Part shown: positions 6,915-14,351 of the stretch, in pieces
How positions within the stretch are numbered: position 1 is the first letter of the stretch
Layout: each line of letters starts with the position of its first letter
From: Treponema sp.
GTDB lineage: Bacteria > Spirochaetota > Spirochaetia > Treponematales > Treponemataceae
Assembly: GCA_023231445.1 (NCBI GenBank)
Contig: JALNVF010000021.1
Span: forward strand, 1-32,220
Direction of reading: 5' to 3'
DNA length: 32,220 nt
The notes under the pieces: model-generated
Databases searched by the model: none
The model's input: the letters and a program-made list of their open reading frames with translations, nothing else
What the model was told of the DNA's origin: nothing
Translations under genes and position numbers: made by a program

Positions 6915-8253
6915 CGCTATCCTTCTGTATCAGGTTCCGTATCCAGTTATATTTTTTGTAATGAATCAGCACGGCAGGAAGTTTGATTACTTCATCCATG
7001 TTTATGACGGCAAAAACTGCGACGACGGACCAGTGCAGGATAAATGCTGTTATACATCCCAGTGGAACGGTCACAAGCCACATAGTAATGCTGTCGCAGA
7101 TAAGTCCGAATTTTGAATCTCCGCCTGCGCAGAATATTCCGCCGACTAGCGTCGAATTGACTGATTTTCCGACCAGATAACATGCACAGAGAATGCACAT
7201 TTTTTTGAAATAGATTTCTGACTGTGGGCTCAGTGCTGTTATCCGGGGTATGAGCGGAGAGACGGCCAGCAGAATCACCCCGGTTATAATACCGCCGATA
7301 ACAGAAAGTCTGAGAAGGGTATCTCCGTCTTTCCTCGCGAGTGCAAGGTCGTCGTGTCCCAGTTCATTTCCGATAATAATACCGCCGCCGTTTCCTATGC
7401 CGATGCAGAAACAGACAATCAGATTTTTGATAATATTTGTCAGTGAATTCGCCGCGACAGCGTCGGACCCGAGATGGCCCATTATCACTGAATACATTGT
7501 AAATCCGCATCCCCATGCGAGTTCGTTGGCAAGAACAGGTGCAGTATATTTTCTGAAACCGGTGGTAAGTTTTTTTTCATTCCTGAAGATGTATGCAAAT
7601 TGAAGACGTATTCTGTCCTTTCCCAGCGACTCTGCGAAAGCCCAGAGCAGTTCGATGCATCTGCATAATACTGTTGCTGAAGCTGCTCCTGCAATACCCA
7701 TGGCGGGGAAGCCTGCCAGTCCGAAAATTAATAAAGCATTGAATAAAATGTTAAGTATGACCGAAACAGAACTGATGATCATGCTTTTGACTGCCCGTCC
7801 GTTGTTTTTCATCACGCAGAGATAAATCTGTGAGATTCCGGAGAGCAGATACGACACTCCTGCGATCTGAAGATATAACGAACCGAATTGTATGAGCGTT
7901 CCGTCGGAAGTAAATATGGCCATGAGTACCTGCGGAAAAACAGTTGATACAACGGAAAAAACAGCCGATATGCTCCCTGAGATAATCATGACGTGGGCAG
8001 TGATTTTTTCAACTGCAACTCTGTCTCCTTTTCCCCAGTATTGCGCGACAAGTATTGTCATGCCAATGGTAAGTGCTGTAAGAAACAGACTGTGTACGAA
8101 CGCAATCTGTGAAGCAAGTGAAACTGCCGACAGCATGTTCTGACTGAGTTTTCCAAGCATGACCGCATCGGTTGCGCTTACCAGTGAGAGCATGAAATTC
8201 TGGAATGCAATCGGCAGTACAAGTACTGTCAGTTTTTTATAAAACGTGTTCAT
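6907..8253 (-). CDS. MATE-family efflux transporter
   Basis: From ATG 8253 the protein has 448 residues, the usual MATE length, with about 12 hydrophobic segments in two homologous halves. Typical features are LVLPIAFQNFMLSLVSATDAVMLG at the N-terminus (first helix and the D-x-x-M-L-G turn), VAQYWGKGD after helix 2, and the second-half GIGNGGGIIIGNELGHDD. MATE proteins export drugs or cationic metabolites using a Na+ or H+ gradient; the substrate here is unknown. A longer frame starts at TTG 8280, but ATG 8253 follows the usual N-terminus better. It overlaps the upstream acetyltransferase by 17 nt, indicating coupling. Confidence 0.9.
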   Translation of the reverse strand: MNTFYKKLTVLVLPIAFQNFMLSLVSATDAVMLGKLSQNMLSAVSLASQIAFVHSLFLTALTIGMTILVAQYWGKGDRVAVEKITAHVMIISGSISAVFSVVSTVFPQVLMAIFTSDGTLIQFGSLYLQIAGVSYLLSGISQIYLCVMKNNGRAVKSMIISSVSVILNILFNALLIFGLAGFPAMGIAGAASATVLCRCIELLWAFAESLGKDRIRLQFAYIFRNEKKLTTGFRKYTAPVLANELAWGCGFTMYSVIMGHLGSDAVAANSLTNIIKNLIVCFCIGIGNGGGIIIGNELGHDDLALARKDGDTLLRLSVIGGIITGVILLAVSPLIPRITALSPQSEIYFKKMCILCACYLVGKSVNSTLVGGIFCAGGDSKFGLICDSITMWLVTVPLGCITAFILHWSVVAVFAVINMDEVIKLPAVLIHYKKYNWIRNLIQKDSDE

Positions 8254-8890
8254 TACTGTTCCCGCCGTCTTTTTTTTCAATGATGCCCCATGACTCTTCG
8301 TCGAACTTATTTTTTTTGTAGTAATAAATTTTGTCCTCTTCGGTTATAGAACGTATGATTCTGCATGGATTACCTGCTGCAACAGAATCTGCCGGAATAT
8401 CTTTTGTTACAACGCTTCCTGCACCGATAACTGCATTATCGCCGATTGTCACTCCCGGACAGATAACGACATTTCCTCCTATCCATACGTTGTTTCCTAT
8501 AACGACAGGAATACCGTATTCGTATCCAGAATTGCGCGAAACAGGATGAACAGGATGTCCCGCCGTGTATATTGCAACATTCGGTGCAATCTGCACGTTA
8601 TCTCCGATTGTGACCTGTGCAACGTCGAGTATGACGCAGTTGTAATTAATAAACAGATTTTTTCCTGTTTTAATGTGAAAACCGTAGTCGCAATGGAACG
8701 GCGGATTAATAAAAATACCTTCTTTGCTTTCAGGGATTAGCTTTTTTATTATGCCGGAGAGCAGTTTAAAATCAGATGAATCGGCAGTATTCAGTTCCTG
8801 TACGATTCTGCGTGCTTCTGCCTGTTCTTTAATGACTGCTTCGTCCGAAATGTAGGGGAGACCAGAGTCTCTGCGTGTTATATTGTCCAT
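8237..8890 (-). CDS. Maltose/galactoside O-acetyltransferase-like protein, copy 2
   Basis: A 217-residue paralogue of the 6008-6634 gene. It has INPPFHCDYGFHI, hexapeptide repeats, catalytic His in TAGHPVHP (H112), VVIGNNVWIGGNVVICPGVT and GAGSVVTKDIPADSVAAGNP. Copy 2 lacks the exact MRERIAEG cap of copy 1 but has an equivalent helical N-terminus. Start ATG 8890 has GGAGGAC 6 nt upstream. It is first in the minus-strand operon (acetyltransferase - MATE - flavodoxin remnant - acetyltransferase). The pair plus an exporter suggests acetylation and export of a sugar or sugar-like compound, as in detoxification; this is inference. Confidence 0.9.
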   Translation of the reverse strand: MDNITRRDSGLPYISDEAVIKEQAEARRIVQELNTADSSDFKLLSGIIKKLIPESKEGIFINPPFHCDYGFHIKTGKNLFINYNCVILDVAQVTIGDNVQIAPNVAIYTAGHPVHPVSRNSGYEYGIPVVIGNNVWIGGNVVICPGVTIGDNAVIGAGSVVTKDIPADSVAAGNPCRIIRSITEEDKIYYYKKNKFDEESWGIIEKKDGGNSNEHVL

Positions 8891-8929
8891 TGATGTCCTC
8901 CAGGGAACGCTTTTCTTGTTCCTTCCTGA

Positions 8930-9007
8930 CTATAGTACAGCTCTGGTTCAGAGCGCTACCATTTTAGGAGAAAAAACTATAACAATCGGGTATTTATACT
9001 GTATAAA
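8930..9007. promoter_or_regulatory. Divergent control region with two dyads
   Basis: Between the minus operon (start 8890) and the AraC gene (start 9059). Dyad 1 is GCTCTG-GTT-CAGAGC (8940-8954). It lies just upstream of a minus-strand -10-like TACTAT, the place where an activator could remodel a promoter. Dyad 2 is TTTATAC-T-GTATAAA (8993-9007), a perfect 7-bp arm palindrome nearer the AraC gene. Either may be an operator; which protein binds is not shown. Confidence 0.45.
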
Positions 9008-9058
9008 CAGTGAAAGTATGGTCTTAATCTGTTATAATTGTGTATCACTGGAGATTTT

Positions 9059-9952
9059 ATGACGAATATAAGCCTGATGAAGGATGCTTCCGAGATTCTG
9101 CGTTACAATAATCCTGCGGTCCCGCTGTATCTCAGGAAGGGCCGGATATTTTCGTATCCACATCTTGAGGCACTCTGCCACTGGCACGACGACGTTGAAT
9201 ATATCGGTATGAAAAAGGGACATATGGCGTATAATGTGAACGGGAAAAAAATCATGATACACGAACACGACGGTCTGCTTATTAATTCCCGGCAGATGCA
9301 TTATGGTTTTTCAGACGACGGAACCGACAATGAATTTTACTGTATCGTATTTAAACCCCAGCTGTTTACTCCGAATCAGGAATTACTACATAAATATATT
9401 GATCCGGTTATAGAAAACGTTTCAATTCCATATTATTATCTTTCAGCAGAAGAGAGAGCTGCAGAAAAAATAATAAATATTTTTGACAAAGTTTTTGACC
9501 TGAACGAAAAACAAAAAACAGGGTTCGAGCTGGAAATATTGAGTGAACTACAGATTTTCTGGGTAGAATGGTTCAATCTCCTGAAATCGTATTCCGTATA
9601 CCAGGAAAATAAAACTGATAAAGATATTGCAGTTCAGAAACTGATGGTACGTTATGTATATGCCAACTATATGTCCCGTATTACACTCGACGATATTGCT
9701 GCCTCCGGATCCGTCTGCCGGAGCAGCTGCTGCAGGATATTCAGACGGTATTTTAATAAGGCTCCGAATGATTTTCTTAATTCTTACCGTCTTGAAGTGA
9801 GCATGAATCTGCTTCTTGATACAACGCTCAGCGTAACGGATATTTCATATTCATGCGGTTTTAACAGTCCGAGTTATTATACGGAAATATTTTCGCAGTA
9901 TAAGGGTTGTACTCCGACTGAATTCAGAGCACGGCATATATCACAGACATAA
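9059..9952 (+). CDS. AraC-family transcriptional regulator
   Basis: About 297 residues from ATG 9059, which has CTGGAGA 5 nt upstream; the frame opens at TTG 9038 but that has no ribosome site. The N-terminal half is a cupin-type sensor (HWHDDVEYIGMKKGHMAYNVNG, then NSRQMHYGF). The C-terminal 100 residues hold the double helix-turn-helix: ITLDDIAASGSVCRSSCCRIF and SVTDISYSCGFNSPSYYTEIF, ending in the family tail GCTPTEFRARH. It is divergent from the acetyltransferase/MATE operon and probably controls it in response to a small ligand, perhaps a sugar. Note the run of cysteines in the recognition helix (CRSSCC), unusual for the family. Confidence 0.9.
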   Translation: MTNISLMKDASEILRYNNPAVPLYLRKGRIFSYPHLEALCHWHDDVEYIGMKKGHMAYNVNGKKIMIHEHDGLLINSRQMHYGFSDDGTDNEFYCIVFKPQLFTPNQELLHKYIDPVIENVSIPYYYLSAEERAAEKIINIFDKVFDLNEKQKTGFELEILSELQIFWVEWFNLLKSYSVYQENKTDKDIAVQKLMVRYVYANYMSRITLDDIAASGSVCRSSCCRIFRRYFNKAPNDFLNSYRLEVSMNLLLDTTLSVTDISYSCGFNSPSYYTEIFSQYKGCTPTEFRARHISQT

Positions 9953-10013
9953 AGTCGTCTGATTTGAGGAACTGCATAATGGACAGAAATTATCAGAATT
10001 TCATGTTTTTCCC

Positions 10014-10043
10014 TTTACACAGGCGAACCATCTTATGTAGTAT
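10014..10043 (+). promoter_or_regulatory. Sigma70-like promoter of the QueG-like gene
   Basis: TTTACA (10014-10019), an 18-nt spacer and TAGTAT (10038-10043), about 45 nt before the start codon at 10090, with GGGAG just upstream of the ATG. Start of transcription is expected near 10050. Confidence 0.45.
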
Positions 10044-10089
10044 ATGAACAATTTTGATCAGCGGTTACGTTGGGAATAGGGAGAAATAA

Positions 10090-10764
10090 ATGAAAGAACG
10101 TATACGGAAAATAATTTTAGATCAGGGTGCAGATATTTGCGGTATTGCAAACGTATCCGGATTTTCAGATATTGATAAAGAATACCGTCCGGATACTATT
10201 TGGAATAGTTGTAAATCGGTGATCGTGTTTGGTATTGCCTTACCTAAAAGCTTTTATGACATACAGTCAAGACTTATTTATGCCCATTTTATCACTATTG
10301 CAAAACAAAATGTTGATGAAATTTCATTCAAAGCAGCTGTGGAAATTGAGAGAAGTGAAAGAATAAAGGCATTGCCACTTCCGTGCGATGATCCTTATGA
10401 GTATTGGCAGGCTGAGAAAATGGAAGGACATGGTCTTTTGTCAATGAAACACGCTGCCGTCCTTGCAGGAATAGGATCAATAGGAAAAAATACATTATTA
10501 ATCAATAAAAAATTCGGTAACCGTTTGACTTTAGGAGCTCTACTCGTTGATTCACCGCTTGACTCAGATGAATTAATCGGTGAATTATGCATCCCCGGCT
10601 GCCGTCTCTGCATTGACAGCTGTCCGTCCGGAGCCATAAGTAATAAAACTGTTAATCAGAAAAAATGCAGACTTACTACCTACAAAACTACAGAACGGGG
10701 TTTTGATACAATTGAATGCTACAAATGCAGATCGGTCTGTCCGCTTCGGTATGGGAACGAATGA
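10090..10764 (+). CDS. Short epoxyqueuosine-reductase-like 2x[4Fe-4S] protein
   Basis: A 224-residue protein. It has the QueG-type middle (GHGLLSMKHAAVLAGIGSIGKNTLLI at 113-138, like the GxGWxGKNxxLL block) and an eight-cysteine C-terminus: C167, C171, C174, C178 followed by P, then C193, C210, C213, C217 followed by P, enough for two [4Fe-4S] clusters. True QueG is about 350 residues and carries C-terminal HEAT-like repeats; these are absent, and the cobalamin-binding N-terminus is diverged. Such short paralogues occur in anaerobes and their substrate is unknown, so the name queG is not given. Start ATG 10090 follows AGGGAG. The YbaK-like gene follows after 37 nt and is likely co-transcribed. 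Confidence 0.8.
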   Translation: MKERIRKIILDQGADICGIANVSGFSDIDKEYRPDTIWNSCKSVIVFGIALPKSFYDIQSRLIYAHFITIAKQNVDEISFKAAVEIERSERIKALPLPCDDPYEYWQAEKMEGHGLLSMKHAAVLAGIGSIGKNTLLINKKFGNRLTLGALLVDSPLDSDELIGELCIPGCRLCIDSCPSGAISNKTVNQKKCRLTTYKTTERGFDTIECYKCRSVCPLRYGNE

Positions 10765-10801
10765 CCGGATTCAGTAATAGATCATTGGCGGAGGAATAAA
10801 T

Positions 10802-11290
10802 ATGGATAAAAAAGAACTATATATGTATTTAAATGAGAAAAATATATGGCATGAAATTACAGAACATAAAGCTGTATATAATATGGAAGAAATGGCTGAA
10901 GTAAATCTTCCGTATCCGGAATGTGATGCAAAGAATCTGTTTGTGCGGGACGATAAAAAACGGAATTATTATCTGATTACAGTTAAAGGTGATAAAAAAG
11001 TTGATCTAAAAAAATTCAGGCAGGAAAATAATACACGCCCATTAAGTTTTGCTTCCGGAATTGATTTAATGAATATGATGCAGCTGATCCCCGGTTCCGT
11101 AACTCCTTTTGGACTGCTTAATGACAAAGACTGTAAAATACAGTTTTTTATAGACACAGAATTCAAGTGCCCTCCGGGATTAATCGGAGTTCATCCGAAT
11201 GATAATACGGCGACAGTCTGGTTAAAGACGGAAGACTTGATTAAGATAATAATGCATCACGGGAACATTGTTAATGAAGTTACGGTTTAA
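10802..11290 (+). CDS. YbaK/ProX-type aminoacyl-tRNA deacylase
   Basis: A 162-residue single-domain protein of the INS/YbaK superfamily, closest in look to the free-standing prolyl-tRNA synthetase-associated domain (ProXp-ala/PrdX). Visible signs are VYNMEEMAEVNLPYPE, CDAKNLFVRDDKKRNYYLITVKGDKKVDL (K-N-L-F and the basic strand), SFASGIDLMNMM, PGSVTPFGLLND (the G-x-V-x-P loop) and the end PNDNTATVWLKTEDL. It should hydrolyse mischarged tRNA, such as Ala-tRNA(Pro). ATG 10802 has GGAGGAA upstream. It lies downstream of the QueG-like gene, probably in one transcript. Confidence 0.88.
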   Translation: MDKKELYMYLNEKNIWHEITEHKAVYNMEEMAEVNLPYPECDAKNLFVRDDKKRNYYLITVKGDKKVDLKKFRQENNTRPLSFASGIDLMNMMQLIPGSVTPFGLLNDKDCKIQFFIDTEFKCPPGLIGVHPNDNTATVWLKTEDLIKIIMHHGNIVNEVTV

Positions 11291-11375
11291 ATGAACCTGT
11301 TCTGTACTGTCACCTGTACCAGTTTCTAATATTACCGGTACGCCATATGCCCGCCTGCGGATTTCTGTTCTTTAT

Positions 11376-12437
11376 TTATTTTTCTATCGAAAATGCTGTC
11401 ATGGCTTTAGTTGGCTTTCCGTTATTTCCCCAGGCACTGAGCTGGTAGTTACTCCAGCTTCGGGCTTCTTCCGGTTCCCAATAAAATACACCTTTGCCTT
11501 TTTGTTCCGGAACTTCCATGACTTTTTTCTGCACAGCAACCAGCATATTGTAGGTATTATCTTCCATTGTATCCATACCTCCGACTTCTACGACCATCAC
11601 ATCCCTGCCGTAGTGTTTAGCCATATCCTTGAGGTTATTACCCAGATCGCCGATACTTTGAGTGTAATCAGATCTTTTATCAAGCCAATAGGGATAATAG
11701 GAGAGACCTATCATGTCATATTTGACACCATTTGCTTCAGCCGCATCAAACCATCTGCGGAACCGCTGGTTGTTATTGCCCTGGTCAATATGCAGTATAA
11801 CAATCGATTGCGGGCTGACTGTTTTTACAGCCTCGTAACCTTTGTTTATTAATTTTGCGAGCTGAGGCCAATTAGTAGTACGTCCTTCGGGATACACCAT
11901 ACCGTCGGGAATCTCGTTGCCAGTCTGGACCCATTCGGGAGTTACACCGGCAGTCTTCAATGCGGACATGACATCAAAAGTATAATCGTAAAGATCATTT
12001 AAAAGCGTTGGAAAGTCATGACCTTCCCATGCTTTTGGTTTACGCTGTTTCCCCGGATCGGCCCAACTGTCACTGTAATGAAAATCAATCATTACTTTCA
12101 TTCCCCATTTCCCGGTACGTACGGCCATTGCTACTGTTTCTTCTTTACTGCAATGTCCATTAAACGGATCGTCGAAGGGATTCACGAAAGTCCGCAATCG
12201 AATGGCGTTGATTCCGATATCTTTTAATATTTTAAAACAGTCTTCTGCCTGCCCGGTTTCATTGTAAAAGGTATAGCCTTCTGCTTCCATTTGCGGCAGC
12301 CAGCTGATATCTGCACCTTTCACAAAATTACTGCGATCATATGAAGGTTCAATTGTTTTACATCCGGGTAAAAACAAAATAACAAATACAGCTGCTATTG
12401 TCGAGAACCGATAAAATGAAAACAGCTTTTTTTTCAT
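11376..12437 (-). CDS. GH53 arabinogalactan endo-beta-1,4-galactanase, lipoprotein
   Basis: A 353-residue protein. A signal peptide with lipobox FLPG-C26 anchors it to a membrane outside the cytoplasm. The mature part is one (beta/alpha)8 domain of GH53: KGADISWLPQME near the start, INAIRLRTFVNP, MIDFHYSDSWADPGKQ, acid/base Glu in QTGNEIP (E175), LSYYPYW, nucleophile in VVEVGG (E284), and a C-terminal FYWEPE. It should cut beta-1,4-galactan side chains of pectin to oligosaccharides. The length is normal for a catalytic domain alone, with no carbohydrate-binding module. Start ATG 12437 has GGAG upstream. A decayed MFS transporter lies upstream on the same strand, hinting at a former galactan-use cluster. 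Confidence 0.93.
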   Translation of the reverse strand: MKKKLFSFYRFSTIAAVFVILFLPGCKTIEPSYDRSNFVKGADISWLPQMEAEGYTFYNETGQAEDCFKILKDIGINAIRLRTFVNPFDDPFNGHCSKEETVAMAVRTGKWGMKVMIDFHYSDSWADPGKQRKPKAWEGHDFPTLLNDLYDYTFDVMSALKTAGVTPEWVQTGNEIPDGMVYPEGRTTNWPQLAKLINKGYEAVKTVSPQSIVILHIDQGNNNQRFRRWFDAAEANGVKYDMIGLSYYPYWLDKRSDYTQSIGDLGNNLKDMAKHYGRDVMVVEVGGMDTMEDNTYNMLVAVQKKVMEVPEQKGKGVFYWEPEEARSWSNYQLSAWGNNGKPTKAMTAFSIEK

Positions 12438-12505
12438 GTTTTTCTCCTGTATCGCCTTTTGTACGATATCATGTATTTACTCTGCAGACCGTTAATTGAC
12501 ACGCT

Positions 12506-12616
12506 TTTTACCGCGCTTCCATGGTAAAATACAAAAAAATTATGACACAGGTTTGTCAGGTTGAAACATTTGTAAAAAGTGAAAAAAAGTATAACGCAGA
12601 ATTTACAATAATGCAA
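12506..12616 (-). promoter_or_regulatory. Promoter and dyad upstream of the galactanase gene
   Basis: On the minus strand: -35 TTGCAT (12616-12611), a 17-nt spacer and -10 TATACT (12593-12588), a good sigma70-type promoter. Between it and the gene lies a dyad TTTTACC (12506-12512) / GGTAAAA (12523-12529). It sits about 75 bases past the predicted start of transcription and could be an operator or a leader hairpin. Confidence 0.55.
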
Positions 12617-12703
12617 ATAACGCTGTATACCTGCCAAGTCGTTCAGCGTATAATCCGGGCGTTCTGTTCAAACTTATTCTTTTTACGGAAGAATACCTAA
12701 TGG

Positions 12704-12928
12704 TTAATTATGCTGATGTATATAACTGAACGATGACGGATGTTTCCGTCCCCAGAAAACATAAAGAAGAATAGAGATAATATTGGCAATAGAAAGAACG
12801 GACCACATTGAGCGGTATCCCGTTGCGGAAATTAATCACCCGGCCAGTCTTCCTCCGAGACCTATGCAGGAGTAGCGATATGAACTGCCACCCTGCGGAA
12901 GCGATTGAAAGATAGAATTGACGACTGA
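12704..12928 (-). pseudogene. 3' remnant of an MFS sugar or drug transporter gene
   Basis: Read on the minus strand from 12928, one frame gives a plausible MFS C-terminus: VNSIFQSLPQGGSSYRYS, then IGLGGRLAG, an in-frame TGA where Trp is expected, LISATGYRSMWSVLSI, then ANIISILLYVFWGRKHPSSF and a stop at 12704-12706. GGRLAG-x-LI-x-x-x-GY plus a final hydrophobic helix is the last-helix pattern of 12-helix MFS proteins. The upstream part is absent (a stop at 12929-12931 and the PucR gene), so this is a 75-codon relic with at least one nonsense codon. Confidence 0.55.
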
Positions 12929-12965
12929 TCAAACCCTCCAATCTATGCTGTAAAAACCGGTCTGG

Positions 12966-14156
12966 TTATAATTTTTTGTCCAGAAATTTCTTTATGTACA
13001 GTGCCGTTTGAACTAAGCTCCGGGTATCGCCGTCGGAAAGATCAACTCCCAGCGTTTCTTCGATTTTATGGATCCGGTAGACGACCGTGTTCCGGTGGTT
13101 TGCGTTTTCATCGGAAATTTTCTGAATGTTTCCACCGTATTTTAAATAAAGTTCAAGCGTTTTCAGGTAGTCGGTACGTTTATCATCCGCAAAGATTCTC
13201 AGTTTTCCCAGCGTATCTTCATACATCTGTTCCAGAACTTTCCTGTTTTTTACTTCAACTAAAATCTTAAAAAAACCCAGCGAATCGTATCTGCCCACCG
13301 AATTAACCGAGTCGGTCAGTTCCATAGCATACAGCGCATGGTTGTACATGTCGGGCAGTTCTTTCTGGTTTTTGCAGCTGTCCGAAAGCGACGTTTTTTT
13401 TCCGTAAAAGTATTTGTCGTTTGCGGCTATCCTGGCTATTTCGTACGCTGATTTTTCAAAATTTTCTTTTAAAACGTAGATTACTTTCTGGTTATGTATG
13501 AAACCTGCATAGCTGTTTGCGGGCAGACCAAGTTTCGGATTGAATGAAAAGTTGACGTACCGTTTTATCTGTTCGATGTCGTTATTGAACCGTTTCATTT
13601 CAATTTCCAGAAGTACCACTGCAAATTCTTCTGCATCATGGAAGGGGGTGTTTAATATTTGATTCGGGTCCGCGCTTTCCGGAGTAAAAATTGCAGTATA
13701 GAAGAAATTTTCAACTGAAAAAGCATTCTGCCGGTCTGTCGCCAGCATGTTGCCGACTTCCTGCATAACATCTATCGTATGGATTTCCCAGGGCATTGTA
13801 AAAAGAGGAAAGGAAAGTTCATCACATAAAGCAGTAATCTTTTCAGGGACTTCATAGATATATTTCCCTGTGTTGATTATAAGTCCCGATGCATTGTGCT
13901 TTTGAAAATTGTCTATGTAGGTTTTTAAAAACTGCGTGAGATTTGCCGATTCATCGCCTTTGTTGTCCTGCTGGCGTTCAAAATTTACACCAAGGGTAAT
14001 GGCAAGTTCCCCGCCTCTGATATATTCTATCGTTGAAGAGTCTTCCGTATAGTAAATCCAGCTTATTGTTCTGCTTAAACCTTTTTTACCTGCAATAAGA
14101 TTGAGCTTGTATTTGTTTTTAATGATGTTGTAAACGGACTCTACGGAAAGCGACAT
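12966..14156 (-). CDS. PucR-family transcriptional regulator
   Basis: A 396-residue protein with the typical layout. The N-terminal PucR sensor domain covers about 1-125 (LNLIAGKKGLSRTISWIYYTED, GGELAITLGVNF, GLIINTGKYIYEVPEKI), and a central GGDEF-like-fold region follows. The C-terminal PucR helix-turn-helix has TLELYLKYGGNIQKISDENANHRNTVVYRIHKIEETLGVDL, the family's L-x-x-Y-L-x-x-x-x-N and H-x-N-T-V-x-Y-R-I block. Family members respond to purines, amino acids or related nitrogen compounds and usually activate neighbouring catabolic genes. It is divergent from the aminotransferase, with a palindrome between them, so it is the likely activator of that module. Confidence 0.9.
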   Translation of the reverse strand: MSLSVESVYNIIKNKYKLNLIAGKKGLSRTISWIYYTEDSSTIEYIRGGELAITLGVNFERQQDNKGDESANLTQFLKTYIDNFQKHNASGLIINTGKYIYEVPEKITALCDELSFPLFTMPWEIHTIDVMQEVGNMLATDRQNAFSVENFFYTAIFTPESADPNQILNTPFHDAEEFAVVLLEIEMKRFNNDIEQIKRYVNFSFNPKLGLPANSYAGFIHNQKVIYVLKENFEKSAYEIARIAANDKYFYGKKTSLSDSCKNQKELPDMYNHALYAMELTDSVNSVGRYDSLGFFKILVEVKNRKVLEQMYEDTLGKLRIFADDKRTDYLKTLELYLKYGGNIQKISDENANHRNTVVYRIHKIEETLGVDLSDGDTRSLVQTALYIKKFLDKKL

Positions 14157-14209
14157 TCTACCTCTTTATTTTAAACTCCACAACTTACTGCGGAATTAGT
14201 ATTTGGTTA

Positions 14210-14233
14210 TTTTATACAAACAATTGTATAAAA
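14210..14233. promoter_or_regulatory. Palindromic operator candidate between PucR and aminotransferase genes
   Basis: A perfect inverted repeat TTTTATACAA (14210-14219), ACAA, TTGTATAAAA (14224-14233) lies in the divergent region. A second, partial match, TATACAA-ATAA-TTGA (14286-14299), lies 76 bases further towards the aminotransferase. Two related sites of the same spacing suggest binding by the adjacent PucR protein. No strong -35 precedes the aminotransferase, in line with activator-dependent expression. Confidence 0.55.
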
Positions 14234-14351
14234 CTTTGTTTAAAATGACAATGAGTACGGTATGCGATTGTTGTAAACTTCCTGCTATACAAATAATTGA
14301 TGAAAACGGGACGACAAAGAACGGGCTCGGTCACCGATATGGAGGCAATTT

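Noticed and set aside
12708..12941. 77-residue ORF on the minus strand
   Set aside because: Another frame of the same strand reads as an MFS C-terminus with a nonsense codon, so this ORF is a shadow over a relic.
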